Assembly: GCA_018398765.1 (NCBI GenBank)
Contig: JAHBMJ010005823.1
Location: 6,906 to 16,905, forward strand
DNA: 10,000 nucleotides
Direction of reading: 5' to 3'
Origin: Chromera velia
Taxonomy: Eukaryota > Sar > Chromeraceae
Shown: in pieces, positions 1 through 6,122 of the stretch
How the letters are laid out: every line of letters begins with the position of its first letter
How positions within the stretch are numbered: position 1 is the stretch's first letter
Program-made: the position numbers and the translations under genes
The notes under the pieces: model-generated
Database searches by the model: none
Told to the model about the DNA's origin: nothing
Seen by the model: the letters and a program-made list of their open reading frames with translations, nothing else

Positions 1-155
1 GGGAGAGAGAGAGAAAGAGAACGAAAGACCGAAAAAAAAAAAGAAAGAAAGAAAGAAACAAAGAAAGGATTGAAGAAAGGAAGAAAGGATTGAAGGAAGG
101 AAGAAAGGAAGGAAGGAACGAAGGAAGGAAGGACATAAGACAGAGACGGAGGAAA
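1..155. repeat. Purine-rich simple-repeat module, copy 1
   Basis: The + strand is almost entirely purine: GA runs, an A11 tract, then GAAA and GGAA tetranucleotide runs. Its first 21 bases recur exactly at 857-877. The order of sub-blocks (GA run, AAGACCGA, A tract, GAAAGGATTGAAG, GGAA run, ACA-AGA-AGAGAC) is the same in the second copy at 857-980, so the two are a dispersed duplicate rather than independent microsatellites. The left edge is cut by the window. Confidence 0.75.
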
Positions 156-179
156 AGAGTAGAGAGAGGGGAAAGGAAG

Positions 180-248
180 GTTCTGCGCCGAGAAGTCCGT
201 TATCAGTCGGCCGTCATTTGCATCTAGCAGGTACTTGCCCAGCGGGTC
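180..248 (-). CDS. Possible exon on the minus strand, unrecognised
   Basis: Read on the minus strand, 248 down to 180 is open and begins straight after a CCGCAG splice-acceptor-like site (rc of 249-254). It encodes DPLGKYLLDANDGRLITDF followed by SAQN, with mostly G or C at third codon positions (GAC CCG CTG GGC AAG TAC CTG), unlike the simple repeats around it. I see no good GT donor just downstream, where the frame runs into pyrimidine-rich low-complexity sequence. I do not recognise the protein. The + strand is also open here (FCAEKSVISRPSFASS) and has a GTACTT donor-like site after 230, so the strand is not certain. This is the most exon-like segment of the left kilobase but rests on composition and one splice site only. 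Confidence 0.3.
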
Positions 249-422
249 CTGCGGAGATGTACGGGAGGGTAGCGGCAACGGGAGTTTCGGCAGGAGCTGC
301 TGCGATCATGCATGCTTGCACGTGCATGTGTTTGCAATAGAGAGACAGAGATTTCTTCGGAAGGAAAGAAAGGACGCATGCAGATAAGAACGAGAGAGGG
401 GGGAGGAAAGAGGCAGGAGGAG

Positions 423-426
<4 letters not shown>

Positions 427-460
<34 letters not shown>
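427..460. repeat. (AG)17 microsatellite
   Basis: An uninterrupted run of 17 AG dinucleotides on the + strand, inside a wider GA-rich stretch from about 390 to 475. It explains the serine/leucine-only open frames on the opposite strand, which are not genes. Confidence 0.95.
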
Positions 461-464
<4 letters not shown>

Positions 465-587
465 GAAGAGAAACAATTTGAGTGATCGTATGAAGTCAGA
501 CAGATAATGAATCATGGGAGGGAGATAAACAAAGAGGTAGGCTACAACTAGAGGCTACAATTAGGGAGCTTCTCTCTCTACTTGCAG

Positions 588-745
588 GCGATCTATCGAC
601 TCACAGGACCTTCCTGAGAAAACGAAAGGAGCTGGTCAAGCCTAGAGTCTGACACCTCTTGCGGCGTGTCTTCATTGGAGGCGCTGATGGAGTTCTTCAG
701 AGGGAAAGCGGCGAATGGGAGCAATGGACGCCGAGTGGCAGAATG
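588..745 (+). other. Exon-like island with splice-type borders but no clean frame
   Basis: The segment follows a pyrimidine tract ending CTACTTGCAG (585-587 = CAG) and ends at a consensus donor, GAATG|GTAAGT, at 745/746. It is more balanced in composition than its purine-rich surroundings. All three + frames contain a stop early on. The third frame is open from 653 to the donor and reads RRVFIGGADGVLQRESGEWE. On the minus strand the same DNA reads SNEDTPQEVSDSRLDQLLS. It may be a decayed exon on either strand, or a non-coding exon. No product can be named. Confidence 0.2.
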
Positions 746-856
746 GTAAGTGGAAAAGGAAGAGTAAGTGAAGAGGTGGGAATGAAGATGCGGAGAATGG
801 AAGAGCATAAAAAGAAGTCGGGGAATCAAACCACAAAGAATGAAGAGGGGGGGGGA

Positions 857-980
857 GGGAGAGAGAGAGAAAGAGAATAAAAGACCGAGAAAAAAAAAGA
901 AAAAAGAAAGGATTGAAGGAAAGAAGGAAGGAAAGAAGGAAGGAAGGAAGGAAAAACACAAGATAGAGACCGAGAAAAAT
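857..980. repeat. Purine-rich simple-repeat module, copy 2
   Basis: It repeats the sub-block order of 1-155 with shorter tetranucleotide runs. It opens with the same 21 bases, followed by AAAAGACCGAG, an A tract, GAAAGGATTGAAGG and GGAA runs, and ends ACACAAGATAGAGACCGAG. A G9 run lies immediately 5'. The lengths differ as expected from slippage after duplication. Confidence 0.7.
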
Positions 981-1428
981 TTCAGATCTGGACTCTGAAA
1001 AAGGTGCCTGCATGCCTCTGTAAGTTGGCTGCCCTCGCGTGAGGAAGGAAGGGCTCAAGGGAAGGAGAGGTTGAAAAAAGAAAGGAGGGGATGCATGGAG
1101 GGTTTGGTGGATAGATGGGATAATGGTTGGGTTTAAAAGAAGAATGGAAGAGAAAGAGGGTACCTGATTCAAGGGATGACGGATCGGTTTGATGAATGAA
1201 AAAGGGAAAGGGGGGGTTGAAGGGGGGGGGAAAGACAGAAGGAGAGGAAAAGGAAGGCAGGGAAAACAATTAGGGGGGAATGAAGACAGGACGTCAGAAG
1301 AAGGACAGAAGTAGACAGAAGGAAAGAACCAAGTTCTGACTGAGAGTATACAAGGAAGTGGACGTTCTTTATGAATGAAACTAGTATCTTCTTTCCATTT
1401 CTCTGTCTTTGTTTCTTCTCCTCCTTCA
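981..1428. other. Purine-rich gene-free stretch
   Basis: I see no supportable gene. The + strand is mostly G and A with several long G runs (1209-1215 and 1222-1230) and GAAGG/GAAAG words up to about 1330, then switches abruptly to pyrimidine-rich sequence from about 1387 (CTTCTTTCCATTTCTCTGTC). The long minus-strand open frames across here are low-complexity Pro/Ser/Phe translations of the purine tract. Confidence 0.6.
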
Positions 1429-1494
1429 ATGTATACAGATGATACGGTCATCCTAGCGCCCAACCGCAACGTCGACCCCCACAGGGGGCACATT
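1429..1494 (+). pseudogene. Short fragment with a reverse-transcriptase-like YxDD motif
   Basis: The + frame from ATG 1429 reads MYTDDTVILAPNRNVDP and stops at 1495. YTDDTVILA (1432-1458) resembles motif C of non-LTR retrotransposon reverse transcriptases (YADDxxxLA), where the two aspartates bind the catalytic metal. No other RT motif is seen in this frame upstream (pyrimidine tract) or downstream. It is therefore either a tiny relic or chance; nine residues cannot decide. An alternative is an exon starting after the TATACAG acceptor-like site at 1437. Confidence 0.2.
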
Positions 1495-1548
1495 TGAGAT
1501 CGGTATGCAAGGCCTCCCCGATTGATTTGTGGAAGGAACTCTGTGTAG

Positions 1549-1731
1549 GAATCACTCACGCACATAGGATCGACTCCTTGGACTCCACTGCGACAGTTGA
1601 GAAAGAAGCTAGGAGGGATGGTGTCTTCTCGAAAGACTGCAGAGTCTGACGCACAGCAACATCGCACTCCTGTAGTCATTGAATTCGAAATCGTTTGCGA
1701 AGAAGAAGTTGAACGAAAAGCCGAACTTCAG
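1549..1731 (+). CDS. Candidate exon, unrecognised acidic peptide
   Basis: An open frame of 61 codons runs from just after TGTGTAG (acceptor-like AG at 1547-1548) to CTTCAG|GTCAGT (donor at 1732). It contains an ATG at 1618, from which the peptide reads MVSSRKTAESDAQQHR and then VVIEFEIVCEEEVERKAELQ. The non-repetitive acidic residue mix and the phase-0 donor favour a real exon. The next acceptor, TTATTTCAG at 1849, would join in phase 0 to GAT CCT TGT TGT GTC TGA, giving a stop after five codons. Either this was a very short protein, the true next exon is elsewhere, or the gene is broken. No family is recognised. Confidence 0.35.
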
Positions 1732-2011
1732 GTCAGTACATCTAGTTAGACAATGTGCACATAAGAAAGGAGTTGTATGCCTTTCGAGAAGTCAAAAAAT
1801 TTTTGGGGTTACACATGTGACTGAGTCCAACTCATTATTCTTATTTCAGGATCCTTGTTGTGTCTGATTCTTTCTAGACGGTCGTGGATCTTGTTCTATT
1901 AGTTTGACCTGCCTGCGTCTTTTTTGTTCAGAATCCTGCGACTACATGCTGAGGCTTTTTTTTTTTTGACTCATGGTCAAACTCTTCACTCGTTTTTTCT
2001 TTCACCTGCAG
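1732..2011 (+). other. Intron-like stretch between candidate exons
   Basis: It begins with a donor-like GTCAGT and ends with TTTCACCTGCAG (AG at 2010-2011). An internal acceptor-like TTATTTCAG ends at 1849. A T-run lies at 1958-1968 and the 3' half is pyrimidine-rich, as expected of an intron in the + orientation. No coding frame is supported inside. Confidence 0.3.
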
Positions 2012-2156
2012 ACACCAAGAGCCTGTGCTCAAGATTGATCTCTTAAGACGCTGCCACAGCTATGTGATCGTAAGTTGACACACGGTGAAGATCTGATGAA
2101 AAAGGTGTGGTATTTCAATTCTGTCGAAAGGAGGAAACTCCTCTGAGATGTTCAAG
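2012..2156 (+). pseudogene. Degenerate exon-like segment(s), unrecognised
   Basis: The segment lies between an acceptor (CACCTGCAG, ending 2011) and a donor (TTCAAG|GTAAAG, at 2157). The phase-0 frame contains TGA at 2036 and 2138 but is otherwise protein-like, reading KTLPQLCDRKLTHGEDLMKK and VWYFNSVERRKLL. An internal donor-like ATC|GTAAGT at 2070 could end a shorter exon reading HQEPVLKIDLLRRCHSYVI. The 3' end (CTCTGAGATGTTCAAG) resembles the end of the exon at 4939-5034 (CTTCAGATGATCAA), and the following introns are homologous, so this is probably the matching exon of a duplicated gene unit, now damaged. Confidence 0.3.
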
Positions 2157-2336
2157 GTAAAGATCGCTGTGGGGGCGCATTCAGACTCTACCGGTTTTCT
2201 CTGAATTGTCTTGAGCATCTCATGCAAATTCTTTAATTCTTTTCCTTGCCGTTGCCAAAAAAAGTCCCTGAGAGTTCTCCTTAAGCAAGTTGACTGAATC
2301 TAAATGAATTCCTCGCATACACGTGCTCTCATACAG
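2157..2336 (+). other. Probable 180-bp intron
   Basis: It begins GTAAAG after TTCAAG and ends CTCTCATACAG. Its 3' two thirds match the intron at 5035-5233, including GCCGTTGCC followed by an A tract, GAGAGTTCTCCT and GAATTCCTCGCA. The conserved borders in both copies support a true spliceosomal intron. Confidence 0.5.
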
Positions 2337-2372
2337 AGACCGTGGGTTCATGCATGTGGTGTCGAACCCCAT
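2193..2372 (+). repeat. Block A: tandem-duplicated intron/exon boundary, first copy
   Basis: The block aligns with 5106-5265 over nearly its whole length, with scattered substitutions and small indels. Shared words include GAGAGTTCTCCT, AATGAATTCCTCGCA and GACCGTGG. It covers the 3' part of an intron, its AG acceptor, and the first ~36 bases of the next exon. Similarity ends at ACCCCAT (2372), where the second copy jumps to sequence matching 4091. Confidence 0.85.
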
Positions 2373-2573
2373 AAGAGCAAGCAGTGGCCCTTTGGGTATC
2401 CCCATGGGAAGGACCACTGCCTCATAGAGACGTACAACCCAGAGGACCCCGAAATCAAGTACTTTAGAACAATGGCAGAAACCATTCGTTTTGGGTCCAC
2501 CGTGAATATGAGGAACTACCTCTTCACCAGCTTTGACGCAATCACACCAAACTGTGTTTCTCCCATGTTGCAG
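2337..2573 (+). pseudogene. Exon of an unrecognised multi-exon gene
   Basis: It opens directly after CTCTCATACAG and is open in phase 0 to a TGA at 2580. The peptide includes RPWVHACGVEPHKSKQWPFG, then YPHGKDHCLIETYNPEDPE and IKYFRTMAETIRFGSTVN. The residue mix is that of a real protein, but I do not recognise the family. The next coding block (from 2576) is in another frame, so there must be a splice or a frameshift. A GT at 2488 (ATTC|GTTTTG) would join in the right phase to 2574 and give ...MAETIR-LLKIAISS, with an 86-bp intron ending CCCATGTTGCAG. The better-looking donor GTGAAT at 2502 is in the wrong phase. The exon end is therefore open. A truncated second copy of the exon start lies at 5234. 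Confidence 0.5.
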
Positions 2574-2865
2574 GCTTGTTGAAGATAGCCATCAGTTCCA
2601 ACAAGCCGGAAGCCGGGAAGGTGCTCCTTGAGCGTCTGGCTACAAGGATGAGTGTGGGGGGGGAACAGGTAGACAAAGACAAGTTGATACTCGAATATGC
2701 CCTCCTAATGACGGGCAACATGTTCGAGCAGTATCTCCATTGGTGTGAAGTGAACCCCACCCGGCCCTGCCCCTGCCTGTGCTTATTCTTCGATCATCTC
2801 GTACACAAAGCAGTCCACAAGAATATCTTGAGGCTAGAGTTCGTCCACGATGTTGCAATCAGAAG
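2574..2865 (+). pseudogene. Exon of the same gene, helical LLKIA segment
   Basis: The frame opening at 2576 after TTCTCCCATGTTGCAG is open for 96 codons and ends at a good donor, AGAAG|GTCAGT (2866), in phase 2. It reads LLKIAISSNKPEAGKVLLER near the start and HKNILRLEFVHDVAIR at the end, with a Cys/Pro-rich loop (PTRPCPCLCLFFDH) between. The LLKIAxxxxKxxAxxxL pattern recurs in the exon ending at 4673 (LLKIALHTKNTALI), consistent with a protein of repeated helical (ankyrin-like) units. That is an inference from pattern only. A G8 run at 2656-2663 falls inside the frame and is a likely site of indel error or decay. Confidence 0.5.
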
Positions 2866-3560
2866 GTCAGTCGGTAGGGAAGGGGGGAGGGAGGGAAGGA
2901 AAGAGAACAAAAAAATGAATGAGTACGTGTCTGTCTCCTTGTTTGATATTCTGTATTTATGATTTGATACGTTCCAAATCCCAAATAAAAAACTCCTGCT
3001 GACTATCGGCTTGGGTTTTCTCATGATGGGAGATACTACTCTTTGTCTCACTCTCTTTATGCCTCTCTCTTTTTCTTTCTTTTTTTTTTCGTTCCTTCCT
3101 TCCTTTATTCATTCCTTCATTCATTCATTCCTTCATTCTTTCATTCTTTCATTCTTTCTTTCTTTCTTTTTTTCTTCCTTTCTTGCTTTCTTTCTTTTTT
3201 GTTTTCGTTCGTTCTTGCTTTCATGCTTTCTTGCTTTCTTGCTTTCTTTCTTGCTTGCTTCCTTTCTTTCTTTCCTTCCTTCCTTCCTTCCTTCCTTCCT
3301 TCTTTCTTTCTTTCTTTCTTTCTTTCCTTCCTTAATTCCTTCCTTCCTTCCTTCCTTCCTTCTTTCTTTCGTTCTTTCTTTTTTTCTTTCTTTCTTTCCT
3401 TCCTTAATTCCTTCCTTCCTTCTTTCTTTCTTTCTTTCTTTCCTTCCTTCCTTCCTTCCTTCCTTCTTTCTTTCTTTCATTCATTCTTTCATTCTTTCTT
3501 TCTTTTTTTCCTTCTTTCTTTCGTTCGTTCTTTCTTTCTTTCTTTCTTTCTTTCTTTTGT

Positions 3561-3592
<32 letters not shown>

Positions 3593-3696
3593 TCCTTCCT
3601 TCCTTCCTTCATTCATTCTTTCATTCTTTCTTTCTTTGTTTCTTTCTTTTTTTCTTTCATTCATTCTTTCTTTCATTCATTCTTTCATTCTTTTTT

Positions 3697-3728
<32 letters not shown>

Positions 3729-4129
3729 TCGTTCTTTCTTTCTTTCTTTCGTTCTTTTTTTCTTTTTTTCTTTCCTTCCTTCCTTCCTTCCTTCCTTCAT
3801 TCATTCTTCCATTCTTTCTTTCTTTCTTTCTTTTTTTCTTTCTTTCATTCATTCATTCATTCTTTCATTCTTTCTTTCTTTCATTCTTTCGTTCTTTCTT
3901 TCTTTTTTTTTTTCTTTCTTTCTTTTTTTCTTTCGTTCTTTCATTCGTTTGTTCGTTCTTTCTTTCTTTCTTTCTGTCTTTCTTTTGTTCGTTCGTTCGT
4001 TCGTTCTTTCATTCTTTTGTTCATTCTTTTGTTCTTTTGTTCTTTCTTTTTTTCTTTCTTTGTTTATTTGTTTCTTTGTTTCTCTCTTTGTTTGTTGCAT
4101 TGCATGTGAATTAAATTTTATAACCGCAG
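2866..4129 (+). other. 1264-bp intron filled by a pyrimidine microsatellite
   Basis: It starts AG|GTCAGT at 2866 and ends TTATAACCGCAG at 4129. The first ~190 bases are ordinary sequence, including a purine patch at 2878-2912. The rest is the tetranucleotide array, plus about 30 bases before the acceptor. The acceptor end is conserved at 5281-5296, supporting its use. The flanking exons are coding-like on the same strand. Confidence 0.45.
3061..4097. repeat. ~1.04-kb compound (TTTC/TTCC/TTCA/TTCG)n array
   Basis: An almost pure pyrimidine + strand is built of tetranucleotides: mostly TTTC, with blocks of TTCC, TTCA, TTCG and, near the right end, TTTG. Register is largely kept across blocks. 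Because 4 and 3 are coprime, all frames translate as endless Phe/Leu/Ser/Pro/His strings, so the 365-367-codon open frames here are artefacts. Long homopurine-homopyrimidine tracts of this kind can form triplex (H-DNA) and are slippage-prone. Confidence 0.97.
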
Positions 4130-4147
4130 TGGGGGGCTGACCTGCGT
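4091..4147 (+). repeat. Intron 3' end/exon start, first copy of the duplicated block
   Basis: TTGTTGCATTGCATGTGAA, ATAACCGCAGTGGGGGGC and GACCTGCGT recur at 5264-5314 with few changes: a 6-7-base deletion of AAATTTT-type sequence, T for C at the fifth cytosine and CCG for CTG. It spans the AG acceptor at 4127-4129. Confidence 0.85.
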
Positions 4148-4673
4148 GCACCTACGCCGACAAGAAGGGCAACATCCTGGAAGATGTTTTTCTTCCAATT
4201 ATCTCCATATCAGTCACCACTGTCTGAGCCAATGTCCACACTCAACTTCGATAAGTGCTTTGCCGAGAAGGCAAACAGGGTTACCACCACTGGCAGTATC
4301 TTGGACGGAAACCTCACTGAGGTGTACCCGAAAGGCAAGCTCCCCCGGTACTTCGCTCCCATTACCGAGGAAGGCGAGCGATGGATCCTCAACATGACAA
4401 AGGTTTTACAAGCACCATAACGGCCACCTGACCTGTGAGGACAAGACCTGCACAAGAGAGTTTGAGGTCCACAACACGCTCTACACCGACCAAAAGGGCA
4501 ACATCTTGGAGGACGCCCGTCTTCCAATTATGATCTGCCCGGGGGCGCGTGATAGACCGGGGCACTTCACCGTCAGTCTTCTTGACTGGCTGATGGACAC
4601 GGCTCCCGAGAAAACCCTCCTTAAGATCGCCCTGCATACAAAGAACACGGCACTCATATGTCTCTGCGGCAAC
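4130..4673 (+). pseudogene. Frameshifted exon of the unrecognised gene
   Basis: The exon follows TTATAACCGCAG and ends at GGCAAC|GTCAGT (4674). The phase-0 frame is open from 4130 to TAA 4418-4420 and contains MSTLNFDKCFAEKANRVTTT, then GSILDGNLTEVYPKGKLPRY and FAPITEEGERWILNMTK, with GC-rich third positions. The coding character then moves to another frame (4398-4673: KHHNGHLTCEDKTCTREFEV, NTLYTDQKGNILEDARLPIM, FTVSLLDWLMDTAPEKTLLK), so one base has been lost or gained near 4398-4407. Near the start a third frame carries YADKKGNILEDVFLPI (4153-4200), a second version of YTDQKGNILEDARLPI (4482-4529). The exon therefore holds an internal duplicate of about 60 bases in a different frame. The result is a broken copy of a real protein-coding exon of unknown family. 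Confidence 0.6.
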
Positions 4674-4938
4674 GTCAGTCAGTCACCTTCCTTCACCGAA
4701 ACTTTTCTTGCTTTCTTCCCCCAATTACCTCATACGCGGTCTTTTTGTCTCCCACACCTTCTGCAGCGGCAGCATCTCTCTGACCTGCCTTTCTCTGTCC
4801 TTTCTAACAGAGCAGCAAATTAATAGCAGCAGCTTTTCTTCTTTTTTCCTGGTTCCTTTCTTTGTCACCGCCTGCTGTGAAGACCCCTTTCTCTGCCTCC
4901 CTCCTTCTCTTGTCACTGTCCTCCTCCTCCTCTTGCAG
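4674..4938 (+). other. Probable 265-bp intron
   Basis: It runs from GTCAGT at 4674 to CTCCTCCTCCTCTTGCAG ending 4938. It is pyrimidine-rich throughout. Both flanking exons are open in compatible phase 0 across the junction (...LICLCGN | ILQTHKYKEANAAK...), which is the best internal support for splicing in this window. Confidence 0.6.
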
Positions 4939-5034
4939 ATCCTACAAACCCACAAGTACAAAGAGGCCAACGCTGCTAAACACATGTCCCCTTTACTTCT
5001 ATATCTGCCCGAACAAGGACCTTCAGATGATCAA
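4939..5034 (+). pseudogene. Exon reading ILQTHKYKEANAAKHM
   Basis: It begins after a strong acceptor (CCTCTTGCAG) and is open in phase 0, continuing the frame of 4398-4673, to CAA|GTACGT at 5035. It reads ILQTHKYKEANAAKHMSPLL then LYLPEQGPSDDQ. An alternative frame towards the end (FYICPNKDLQMIK) better matches the end of the corresponding exon at 2156 (SSEMFK), so a frameshift inside the exon is possible. The product is not recognised. The context is one exon of the tandemly duplicated gene. Confidence 0.5.
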
Positions 5035-5233
5035 GTACGTCATATTAAACGGCAGAGGTTGTTTTGCACATTGACTCGCAGTGTATCAAGGAGATCACAG
5101 CCGCTGGTTTTCTTTAAATTGTCTTCAGTATCTCATACAAATTCTTTCTCGCCGTTGCCAAAAAAAAAGGTCCCCGAGAGTTCTCCTCAAGTCAACTCCA
5201 AATGAATTCCTCGCACGACGTGTTCTCATGCAG
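5035..5233 (+). other. Probable 199-bp intron, duplicate of 2157-2336
   Basis: It begins GTACGT and ends TGTTCTCATGCAG. From 5106 it aligns with the intron at 2193-2336, including its acceptor. Confidence 0.5.
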
Positions 5234-5314
5234 GGACCGTGGCCCCATGTGGTATCAAACCCCATTGTTGTATTGCATGTGAACTTATAACCGCAGTGGG
5301 GGGCCGACCTGCGT
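5106..5314 (+). repeat. Block C: internally deleted tandem copy (A fused to 4091 block)
   Basis: 5106-5265 matches 2193-2372 and 5264-5314 matches 4091-4147, with the join at ACCCCATTGTTG. Compared with the first unit, the sequence between 2373 and ~4090 (two exons and the whole microsatellite) is missing. The order and orientation are those of a head-to-tail duplicate with a ~2.9-kb period that lost ~1.7 kb. Similarity stops at GACCTGCGT. Confidence 0.85.
5234..5290 (+). pseudogene. Truncated duplicate of the exon at 2337
   Basis: It follows the TGTTCTCATGCAG acceptor and reads GPWPHVVSNPIVVLHVNL to a stop at 5288-5290. The first 36 bases of the exon at 2337 (RPWVHACGVEP) are recognisable, but 4 bases corresponding to GCAT are missing, shifting the frame. 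After ACCCCAT the sequence is intron-derived, so the rest of the reading frame is spurious. Confidence 0.6.
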
Positions 5315-5476
5315 ATATCGTCTTTCCCACTCTTATTTGACCGTGGGGGAAAACGGGAATTTGTTTGCTATGTTGCGGATTTGTATATGACGTGGTATCG
5401 AAGAGAAAAAACGGTTTTATGTCCGCGGCCTCTCTTTCAGAAGAGAATTGAGTTAGCTCAGAGGGACATAATTTTT
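5315..5476. other. No feature recognised
   Basis: Unique-looking sequence between the chimeric block and the tandem array. No open frame, repeat or splice-bounded segment is supportable. Confidence 0.5.
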
Positions 5477-5668
5477 TCTGGTCGCTGTCCTTGGTTGCGC
5501 TGCTTGTTCGCTTTTCTCCATCGCATTTCTTAGTCGCTGTTCTCAGTCACTGTGGTGCTTCTCATTCGCTTTTCTCAATCATATTTCTTGGTCGCTATTC
5601 TAAGTCGCTCTTCTTATTCGCTTTTCAATCGTATTTCTTGGTCTCTCTTCTCGCTTGCGCTTCTCATT
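5477..5668 (+). repeat. Degenerate ~50-58-bp tandem array
   Basis: Units start at TTCGCTTTTCTC-type words at 5507, 5565, 5617 and 5667 (spacings 58, 52 and 50), each followed by an AATCxxATTTCTTGGTCGC-like core. A partial unit precedes at 5477. The last unit runs into the long direct repeat at 5669. Divergence between units indicates an old array. Confidence 0.75.
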
Positions 5669-6086
5669 CGTTTTTCTCAATTACATTTTGTGGTAACCGT
5701 TGCATACTCCAATCTCCGCCAGGCTCTCCCTCACTCCGTCTTTTCCCGTCTTTTCCTTTGCTCGTAGGGGGGGTGCTAAGGCTTGCTGAGGATTGACACT
5801 TACGGCAAGATATAAGGAGCAGACATAGGTGCGAACAAGTCTATTTTGAATCACTTTTCGACCGCAGTCTTTCTCTACCACACCTTTTTGCCACATGCAT
5901 ATTTTTATTAATGACTTGTTAACCACTCTCAGAGTCCTCCAATGTGTGAAATGAGGGTTCTTTCTAGGTCCTTTAAGGGGACCGTGTTGATGTGGATATT
6001 AGAAGAGACCGTATTGAATCAGATGTGGTCTATCATATGGATGAGGGAACTTGATACAATATCATATGTATGTAGACTATATAATG
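5669..6086 (+). repeat. Long direct repeat flanking the LINE, left copy
   Basis: The 418 bases align end to end with 7804-8215. There are 12 substitutions, all transitions, and one 6-base indel near 6058-6063 (AATATC present here only). Its right end (CTATATAATG) abuts the tandem tail of the LINE. It has no coding frame and no TG...CA ends. As part of T-LINE-T it is best read as duplicated target DNA. Confidence 0.9.
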
Positions 6087-6109
6087 ATTGATTGATTGAT
6101 TGATTGATG
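6087..6109 (-). repeat. (ATCA)n tail at the LINE 3' end
   Basis: The + strand reads five ATTG units then ATG, which is ATCA repeats on the LINE's sense strand. It follows GGTTTGGC and abuts the left target copy. Short tandem tails of this kind are produced by LINE reverse transcriptases that slip on their template during priming. Confidence 0.85.
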
Positions 6110-6122
6110 CCAAACCTTAAGT

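Noticed and set aside
672-1679. 335-codon minus-strand open frame
   Set aside because: Most of it is Phe/Pro/Ser/Leu low complexity from purine-rich DNA, where stops are rare on the opposite strand. It has no recognisable domain and overlaps better + strand exon evidence at 1549-1731.
2012-2156. UGA read as an amino acid (altered genetic code), because two TGA codons interrupt an otherwise protein-like frame
   Set aside because: Other exons here use TGG for Trp, and the frame is also broken by indels in neighbouring exons. Pseudogene decay or unrecognised splicing explains it more simply.
3011-4151. Long open frames of 365-367 codons (+) and Lys/Glu/Arg-rich frames (-) across the array
   Set aside because: They are translations of a tetranucleotide microsatellite in every frame. 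The composition is only Phe, Leu, Ser, Pro, His, Ile and Val, with no domain and a start in non-repeat intron sequence.
5491-5796. 101-codon + frame rich in Ser, Phe and Leu
   Set aside because: It spans the tandem array and the start of the duplicated target. It is a by-product of pyrimidine-rich repeats, and the second copy of the target does not preserve the frame context.
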